64,000 bases of DNA from Variovorax paradoxus (GTDB taxonomy: Bacteria; Pseudomonadota; Gammaproteobacteria; Burkholderiales; Burkholderiaceae_C), in the NCBI RefSeq assembly GCF_022009635.1, contig NZ_CP091716.1, positions 3,487,001 to 3,551,000 of the forward strand, read 5' to 3'. This document shows positions 58,240-64,000 of this stretch, in pieces. Positions within the stretch are counted from its first letter, which is position 1. Every line of letters begins with the position of its first letter. A program made the position numbers and the translations under genes. The notes under the pieces are model-generated. The model saw nothing but the letters and a program-made list of their open reading frames with translations, did no database searches and had not been told where the DNA came from.

Positions 58240-59079
58240 TCATATTCTGCCCAGCGCCTGAACTTTCCAGGCCAGCCAGAACTTGCGTACCGGCGTCAGG
58301 CTCACGCGCTGGTTCAGCACCTGGAAGTCGTCGCGCTCGATCTCGCGCAGCAGGGTGCGGTAGATGCTGGCCATCATGAGGCCCGGCTTCTGCGCGCGGC
58401 GGTCGGCCAGCGGGAGCAGGGCGAGCGCCTCGTCGTAGGCCACATGGGCGCGCGCGGCCTGGAACTTCATCAGCGTGACGAAGCGGTCGGAGTGCACGCG
58501 GTTCAGGATCTCGTGCGCCTTCACGTCGAACTTCTGCAGCTCGTTCACCGGCAGGTAGATGCGTCCGCGCAGGGCGTCTTCGCCCACGTCGCGCAGGATG
58601 TTGGTGAGTTGCAGCGCCAGGCCCAGCTTGTGGGCGTAGGCGGTGGTCTGCGGGTCGGTCTGGCCGAAGATGCGCGCCGCGACTTCGCCCACCACGCCGG
58701 CCACCAGGTGGCAGTAGCGCGAAAGGCCCGGGAAGTCGAGGTAGCGGGTCTGGTGCAGGTCCATCTGGCAGCCGTCGATCACCTCGTTGAGCTGGCGCGC
58801 CTCGATGCGGTAGGCCGCGGCGTGCGGCATCAGCGCCTGCATCACCGGGTGGCGGGGCGTGCCGGCAAAAGACTGGGCCACCTCGGTGCGCCACCAGGCG
58901 AGCTTGGTGGCGGCCACGCCTGGGTCGCTGACCTCGTCGACCACGTCGTCGACCTCGCGGCAGAACGCATAGAAGGCCGTGATCGCGGCGCGGCGCGGCT
59001 TGGGGAGAAACAGGAAGGCGTAATAGAAACTGCTGCCCGAGGCGGCGGCCTTGTCTTGCACGTATTGCTCGGGATTCAT
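58240..59079 (-). CDS. hpnD: Presqualene diphosphate synthase
   Basis: A 279-residue head-to-head prenyl synthase with both Asp-rich motifs (DDVVDE near the N-terminus and LTNILRDVGED in the second half). It joins two farnesyl diphosphates to presqualene diphosphate, or processes it, in the HpnCDE route to squalene. Its start overlaps the hpnC stop (ATGA). Confidence 0.93.
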   Translation of the reverse strand: MNPEQYVQDKAAASGSSFYYAFLFLPKPRRAAITAFYAFCREVDDVVDEVSDPGVAATKLAWWRTEVAQSFAGTPRHPVMQALMPHAAAYRIEARQLNEVIDGCQMDLHQTRYLDFPGLSRYCHLVAGVVGEVAARIFGQTDPQTTAYAHKLGLALQLTNILRDVGEDALRGRIYLPVNELQKFDVKAHEILNRVHSDRFVTLMKFQAARAHVAYDEALALLPLADRRAQKPGLMMASIYRTLLREIERDDFQVLNQRVSLTPVRKFWLAWKVQALGRI

Positions 59080-59990
59080 CGGGGAGGCGCTGCTTTCATG
59101 GGCCGTGATTGTCTCCGCATCCGCATGGCCTTCCAGAGCAGCACGGGGGCATCGGCCTTGCCGACGGTGGGGCGCTGCGAGAAGGTGTCGAAGCCGAGGT
59201 CGACGATCTTGTCGAGGATGCGCAGCCCGCCCTGCACGACCAGCCGCAGTTCCCAGCCCGCGCGGCCCGGTAGCCGGTGCACCAGCGGCGCGCCTTCGGT
59301 CATGAGTTCGCGCGCCCAATAAGACATCACTGCTATCAGATTGATAGCTTCCTGCGGCGGCGGGGCCGGCGAGAGCGGCGCGAAGACCTTGAAGTTCTCG
59401 CGCGTCAGGCCGCGCCGATCGCAGTCGGTCAGCGGAAAGTAGAAGCGCCCGCGCGGCAGGTCGACGCCCGGGTCCTGCCAGAAATTGATGAGCTGCAGCG
59501 CGCTGCAGATGGCGTCGCTCTGCGCCAGCGCCTGGGCGTCGTGCACGTCGTACAGGTGCAGCAAGAGGCGGCCGACCGGGTTGGCGGAGCGGCGGCAGTA
59601 GTCGAGCAACTCGGCGCGGTCGGCATAGGTGCCGTGGTCGCGGGTTTTCTCGATGTCCTGCATGAAGGCGCTCAGCAGGTCGGCGAGCAGGTCTTCGGGC
59701 AGCTTGTACTGCGCGATGCTGTGGACCAGGGGGCCGAACACATGGGGCCAGCGCGACGACGCCAGCACCTCGCCCTGCGCGGCGGCGGCCAGTTCTTCTC
59801 GGTAGGCGCGCAGCTCGGCCAGCCGCTGGTCGGGCGAGGCTTCGCCTTCGTCGGCGATGTCGTCGGCGGTGCGCGCGAAGTGGTAAATGGCGGCAATGGG
59901 CGGTCGCAGGTGCGGCGGGCACAGCCAGGAGGCGACCGGAAAATTTTCGTAGTGGGCCGGCGCAGCGGCAAGGTGGGGAGTGGCAGGCAC
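59076..59990 (-). CDS. hpnC: Hydroxysqualene synthase
   Basis: A 304-residue squalene/phytoene synthase-family enzyme with DDIADE and INFWQDPGVD as metal-binding motifs. It converts presqualene diphosphate to hydroxysqualene. The GTG start (VPATPHLAAAP) is chosen because the conserved HYENFPVAS segment follows soon after; a further GTG twelve codons upstream is the alternative. Divergent from kup. Confidence 0.9.
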   Translation of the reverse strand: MPATPHLAAAPAHYENFPVASWLCPPHLRPPIAAIYHFARTADDIADEGEASPDQRLAELRAYREELAAAAQGEVLASSRWPHVFGPLVHSIAQYKLPEDLLADLLSAFMQDIEKTRDHGTYADRAELLDYCRRSANPVGRLLLHLYDVHDAQALAQSDAICSALQLINFWQDPGVDLPRGRFYFPLTDCDRRGLTRENFKVFAPLSPAPPPQEAINLIAVMSYWARELMTEGAPLVHRLPGRAGWELRLVVQGGLRILDKIVDLGFDTFSQRPTVGKADAPVLLWKAMRMRRQSRPMKAAPPR

Positions 59991-60065
59991 GCGACGATTG
60001 TCCGCGACGACGCAACGCCTCGGCACTATGCTCGCATCGTCGCCACTTCGAACTTCCTGCTTCTC

Positions 60066-61988
60066 ATGAAAGCATCCGCACCGGCTTCCGGGTCCCAGGT
60101 TTCAGCGTATGGCGAGGCAGCGCACCCGGCGGGGCCGACGCTCATGATCGCCGCGCTGGGCGTGGTGTTCGGCGACATCGGCACCTCGCCGCTCTACGCC
60201 TTCAAGGAGACGATGAACCCGGAGCACGGCGTGCCGTTCTCTCCCGACTCGGTGCTGGGCCTGCTCTCGCTGATCTTCTGGGGGCTGATGTTCGTGGTCA
60301 CGCTGAAGTACGTGGTGTTCGTGCTGCGCGCCGACCACGACGGCGAGGGCGGCATCCTGGCGCTGCAGGCGCTGGCGCGCAACGCGGTGGCCGGGCCGAA
60401 GACAAAACCCTGGGTATGGAACGTGATCGGCATGCTCGGGCTGGTGGGCGCGGCCATGTTCTACGGCGACAGCCTCATTACCCCGGCCATCTCAGTGCTG
60501 TCGGCGGTCGAGGGCCTGGAGGTGCAGGCGCCGGTGCTGCAGAAGGCGGTGCTGCCGATCACGGTGATCATCCTCATAGGGCTGTTCGCGGTGCAGAAAA
60601 AAGGCACGGGCGTGGTCGGCAAGGTGTTCGGGCCGGTCATGCTGTTGTGGTTCCTGATACTCGCCGCGGCCGGGCTGTGGCAGGTGCTGCAGCAGCCGCA
60701 GGTGCTGGCGGCGCTCGATCCGCGCCGGGCCCTCGGTTTCCTGGTCGAGCACCGGGCGCAGTCGCTGGCGGTGCTGGGCGCGGTGTTCCTGGCCTTCACG
60801 GGCGGGGAGGCGCTGTATGCCGACATGGGGCATTTTGGCGCCAGGCCGATCCGGCTTGCCTGGCTGTTCATCGCGCTGCCGGGGCTGGTGCTGAACTACT
60901 TCGGGCAGGGTGCGCTGGTGCTGGGCAACCCGGCGGCCATCGACAACCCGTTCTTCCGGCTCTTTCCCTCTTGGGGCGTGCTGCCGATGGTGGTGCTGGC
61001 GGCCATGGCCACGGTCATTGCTTCGCAGGCGGTGATTTCGGGCGCCTTCTCGCTCACGGCGCAGGCGATGCGCATGGGCTACCTGCCGCGGATGCGGGTG
61101 ATCCAGACCTCGGGCACGGCCATCGGTCAGATCTACGTGCCGACGGTCAACTGGCTGCTGATGGTGGGGGTGCTGCTGCTGGTGCTGGGCTTCCGCAGCT
61201 CGGGCGCGCTGTCGGCGGCTTACGGCATCGCGGTGTCGATCACCATGGTGACGACCACGCTGCTGGCCGGCATCGTGGCCTGGGGCCTGTGGCGTTGGAA
61301 CAAGGTGGCGGTGGTGGTCGGCGCGGCGGCCTTCGTGGTGGTCGACCTGACCTTCGTGGTGGCCAACAGCCTCAAGATCGCGGAGGGCGGCTGGCTCACG
61401 CTGGCGGTGGCGGTCGTGGTGATGGTGCTCTTCACCACCTGGGCCAAGGGCCGCCGGCTGGGGCTGGAAGCCGCCGCGGCCGAGAGCCTGCCGCTGCGGC
61501 CCTTCTTCGAGTCGCTGGCACTGCACATGCCGCATCGCGTGAGCGGCACGGCGGTGTTCCTGAACCCCGACGCCACGGCGGTGCCGCATGCGCTGCTGCA
61601 CAACCTCAAGCACAACCAGGTGCTGCACGAGCAGGTGATCGTGCTGCGCGTGCAGCCCAGCGACACGCCGCGCGTCGATGCGCGCAACCGCATCGAGGCC
61701 GAGCAGCTGATGGACGGCATATGGGTGGTCACGGCGCATCACGGCTTCATGGAGCGGCCGGACGTGCCCGAGTTCATGCGCATCCTGGCCTACCAGAAGA
61801 CGCTGGCGATCGACTCGATGAAGACCTCGTATTTCGTCTCGCGCGCCTCGGTCGGCGAGGAAAACCTGCCGGGCATGAACCCGGTCCGGCGCGCGCTGTT
61901 CGGCTGGCTGCAGCGCAATGCGGGGCGGGCATCGGACTATTTCGAACTGCCCGACAACCGCCTGGTGGAGATGGGGCTGCGCACGTAG
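60066..61988 (+). CDS. kup: Low-affinity potassium transporter Kup
   Basis: A 640-residue KUP/HAK/KT transporter: about 12 membrane helices in the first 440 residues (LGVVFGDIGTSPLYAFKET is the family signature) and a cytoplasmic C-terminal domain. It takes up K+ with protons. The ATG of MKASAPASG is chosen; the long frame upstream is a shadow of hpnC. Confidence 0.95.
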   Translation: MKASAPASGSQVSAYGEAAHPAGPTLMIAALGVVFGDIGTSPLYAFKETMNPEHGVPFSPDSVLGLLSLIFWGLMFVVTLKYVVFVLRADHDGEGGILALQALARNAVAGPKTKPWVWNVIGMLGLVGAAMFYGDSLITPAISVLSAVEGLEVQAPVLQKAVLPITVIILIGLFAVQKKGTGVVGKVFGPVMLLWFLILAAAGLWQVLQQPQVLAALDPRRALGFLVEHRAQSLAVLGAVFLAFTGGEALYADMGHFGARPIRLAWLFIALPGLVLNYFGQGALVLGNPAAIDNPFFRLFPSWGVLPMVVLAAMATVIASQAVISGAFSLTAQAMRMGYLPRMRVIQTSGTAIGQIYVPTVNWLLMVGVLLLVLGFRSSGALSAAYGIAVSITMVTTTLLAGIVAWGLWRWNKVAVVVGAAAFVVVDLTFVVANSLKIAEGGWLTLAVAVVVMVLFTTWAKGRRLGLEAAAAESLPLRPFFESLALHMPHRVSGTAVFLNPDATAVPHALLHNLKHNQVLHEQVIVLRVQPSDTPRVDARNRIEAEQLMDGIWVVTAHHGFMERPDVPEFMRILAYQKTLAIDSMKTSYFVSRASVGEENLPGMNPVRRALFGWLQRNAGRASDYFELPDNRLVEMGLRT

Positions 61989-62025
61989 CTTGGAGGCGCG
62001 AGCGGGGCTTCGTTCTCCGCTCTAG

Positions 62026-62094
62026 TGACCAACGGGTCATTGACAGTATTTCGCGCTTACCCTAGATTACTAACCAGTGGGTCATTAATGACCC
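62026..62094. promoter_or_regulatory. Two palindromic boxes before the second RND operon
   Basis: A perfect 16-base palindrome, GGGTCATTAATGACCC (62079-62094), stands 24 bases before the adaptor ATG, and a second box, TGACC-AACG-GGTCA (62026-62039), shares its half-site. This is what two operator sites for a TetR-type repressor would look like. No regulator gene lies beside them in the window. Confidence 0.7.
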
Positions 62095-62118
62095 GGTTCG
62101 TCCTCTTCTGGGTGTCTC

Positions 62119-63330
62119 ATGACCGCCTCCACCACTGTCTTTTCCCGTGCCCGCAGCGCCGCATGGCTGCTGCTTCCCGCCGTCTTCCTGGTCGGCTGCT
62201 CGCCGAAACCCGCGGCCCAGGACCCTGTTCGCGCGGTCAAGTTCGTGACCGTGGGGGCGAGCGAATTCGACGCCCAGCCCGAGTTCTCGGCCGAGGTGCG
62301 GGCGCGTGTCGAGTCGCGACTGGGCTTCCGCGTGGCGGGCAAGATCACCCGGCGCCAGGCCGAGCTCGGCCAGCATGTGCAGGCCGGCCAAGTGCTGGCG
62401 CAACTCGATCCGCAGGATTACCGGCTCGCCGCCGAAGCCGCCCGCGCCCAGCAGGCCGCGGCGCTGACCAACCGTGATCTAGCCGCCGCCGACCTGAAGC
62501 GCTACCGCGAGCTGCGCGAGCAGAACTTCATCAGCGGCGCCGAACTGGAGCGCCGCGAAACCACCTGGAAGGCCGCGCAAGCCCAGCTCGAGCAGGCACA
62601 GGCCCAACTCTCGTCGCAAGGCAACCAGGCCAACTACACGACGCTCGTGGCCGACGTGGCCGGCATCATCACCGCCATCGAGGCGGAGCCGGGCCAAGTG
62701 GTGCAGGCCGGCACGCCGGTCGTGCGCATCGCGCAGGACGGCGCGCGCGACGTGGTGTTCGCGGTGCCGGAAGACCGCGCCACGCTCGTGAAGACGGGTT
62801 CGCCGGTCACGGTGCGCGGCTGGTCGGGCGGCAACGAACTGCAGGGCCAGGTCCGCGAGGTCGCGGCCAGCGCCGATGCTGTCACGCGCACCTATTCGAT
62901 CAAGGTGGCCATCGACGCCGCCACCGCGCCGCCGCTCGGCGCCACGGTCTATGCGCGCCCGCAGGCGCTGGCGCATGCCGGCGCCACGGTGCTGAAGCTG
63001 CCGACCAGCGCCCTGCGCCAGGAAGGCAAGGGCTCGGCTGTGTGGGTGCTCGACAAATCGACCATGACGGTGCGCTCGCAGGCCGTGCAGGTGGCCACGG
63101 CCGACGGCAACGAGGCCGTCATCGCCAGCGGCATCACGCCCGGCATGATGGTCGTGGCCGCCGGTGTGCACGTGCTCTCGCCGGGTCAGAAGGTCACCAT
63201 CTACCAGTCGAAGGAGGCGGCCGCGGCCGCCGCCAATGCCGGCACAAAGGCGTCGGTGCAGCCCGTGGCCGCCGTCGCCGCGACCGACAAGGAGATCGCG
63301 GCAGGCGCAACGGGTGGTGTTGCCAAATGA
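62119..63330 (+). CDS. RND efflux periplasmic adaptor lipoprotein
   Basis: A 403-residue membrane fusion protein with a lipobox FLVGC (Cys27), lipoyl half motifs (RQAELGQHVQAGQVLAQLD), a coiled-coil hairpin (about 110-175) and barrel domains. It is unlike the first adaptor in the window, being lipidated. It overlaps the following pump gene by four bases. Confidence 0.92.
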   Translation: MTASTTVFSRARSAAWLLLPAVFLVGCSPKPAAQDPVRAVKFVTVGASEFDAQPEFSAEVRARVESRLGFRVAGKITRRQAELGQHVQAGQVLAQLDPQDYRLAAEAARAQQAAALTNRDLAAADLKRYRELREQNFISGAELERRETTWKAAQAQLEQAQAQLSSQGNQANYTTLVADVAGIITAIEAEPGQVVQAGTPVVRIAQDGARDVVFAVPEDRATLVKTGSPVTVRGWSGGNELQGQVREVAASADAVTRTYSIKVAIDAATAPPLGATVYARPQALAHAGATVLKLPTSALRQEGKGSAVWVLDKSTMTVRSQAVQVATADGNEAVIASGITPGMMVVAAGVHVLSPGQKVTIYQSKEAAAAAANAGTKASVQPVAAVAATDKEIAAGATGGVAK

Positions 63331-64000
63331 GCGGCAGCCCAGCGAACACCCACGACAAGCCCGCCGGCTTCAACCTCTCCAAATGGGCGCTGGACCACGC
63401 GCCCCTGACGCGCTACCTGATGGTGGTGCTGATGGTGCTGGGTGCGTTCGCGTACTTCCAGCTGGGGCAGGACGAAGACCCGCCGTTCACCTTCCGCGCC
63501 ATGGTCGTCAAGACCTACTGGCCGGGCGCCACCGCGCAGCAGGTGGCCGAACAAGTGACCGACAAGCTCGAGCGCACGCTGCAGGAAGCGCCCTACGCCG
63601 ACAAGATCCGCAGCTACTCGAAGCCGGGCGAGTCGCAGATCATCTTCAACATCAAGGACTCGTCGAAGTCCACCGAGGTCGCCAACGTCTGGTACACGGT
63701 GCGCAAGAAGATCGGCGACATGCGCGCCACCTTGCCGGCCGGCGTGCAGGGGCCGTTCTTCAATGACGACTTCGGCGACGTCTACGGCGTGATCTACGCG
63801 CTGGAAAGCGAAGGCTTCAGCTACGCCGAACTCAAGACGCTGGCCGACGACGTGCGCCAGCAGCTGCTGCGCGTGAAGGACGTGGCCAAGGTCGATCAGT
63901 TCGGTGTGCAGGACGAGAAGGTCTACATCGAGATCTCGCAGAAGCGCCTGGCCCAGCTCGGGCTCGACTTCAATGCGGTGCTGCAGCAGCTCGGCTCGCA
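63327..64000 (+). CDS. RND efflux permease, 3' end beyond window
   Basis: The first 224 codons of an RND pump are open to the window edge. It begins MSGSPANTHDKPAGFN, with the first membrane helix YLMVVLMVLGAFAYFQLG, then the periplasmic domain (PGATAQQVAEQVTDKLERTL; YGVIYALES). This N-terminus, with QDEDPPF instead of the QYP of AcrB, is typical of a distinct RND group near the MexK/TriC pumps. The start overlaps the adaptor stop (ATGA). Confidence 0.92.
   Translation, partial: MSGSPANTHDKPAGFNLSKWALDHAPLTRYLMVVLMVLGAFAYFQLGQDEDPPFTFRAMVVKTYWPGATAQQVAEQVTDKLERTLQEAPYADKIRSYSKPGESQIIFNIKDSSKSTEVANVWYTVRKKIGDMRATLPAGVQGPFFNDDFGDVYGVIYALESEGFSYAELKTLADDVRQQLLRVKDVAKVDQFGVQDEKVYIEISQKRLAQLGLDFNAVLQQLGS

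Overview
The window is GC-rich bacterial DNA. Its gene order (cysS, an AlkA-type glycosylase, accA, tilS, lysC, tRNA-Ser), a Bug-type tricarboxylate transporter, a PHB depolymerase and hpnCDE fit a beta-proteobacterium of the Burkholderiales. Comamonadaceae, and Variovorax in particular, is my best guess, inferred from content alone. There is no rRNA, CRISPR array, integrase or transposase.

Layout. 1-12.5 kb is housekeeping: a DUF349 protein cut by the window edge, a leftward set (TPR protein, two cyclophilins, lpxH, mtfA), then rightward cysS, alkA-like, accA, tilS, lysC and tRNA-Ser(GCU). From 12.7 to 24.2 kb lies the most unusual part. An NHL-repeat lipoprotein is followed by a leftward cluster of a methyltransferase with a winged-helix N-terminus, a haem-oxygenase-like di-iron oxidase, a DUF1330 protein, an EamA exporter, an AlaX-type tRNA editing protein, a short Rieske protein, tiny Cys-rich reading frames, an M20 amidohydrolase and a complete isoleucyl-tRNA synthetase. 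I read this as an undescribed biosynthetic cluster for a toxic small molecule, perhaps an isoleucine-like amino acid or a modified peptide, with ileS as self-resistance. An AraC regulator lies upstream, separated from the cluster by a terminator.

From 24.3 to 35 kb come an unpaired sensor kinase, a cytochrome c, small envelope proteins, PPK2, an S4 RNA-binding protein, and tctDE divergent from tctCBA. At 35-41.6 kb is a tetR-nodT-adaptor-RND efflux operon. At 41.7-51.5 kb a sigma-54 activator precedes an operon with a well-formed -24/-12 promoter that holds a substrate-binding protein, a PHB depolymerase, four Liv-type ABC transporter genes and an alpha/beta hydrolase. This looks like a regulated polyester-scavenging unit.

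The remainder holds a DUF1993 protein, a Tat-exported thioredoxin-like protein, hemH with a methyltransferase, a HAD hydrolase, a NIPSNAP protein, a LysE exporter, the squalene genes hpnCDE, kup, and the start of a second RND operon whose permease runs off the window end. Many adjacent genes overlap by four bases (ATGA), indicating tightly coupled operons.
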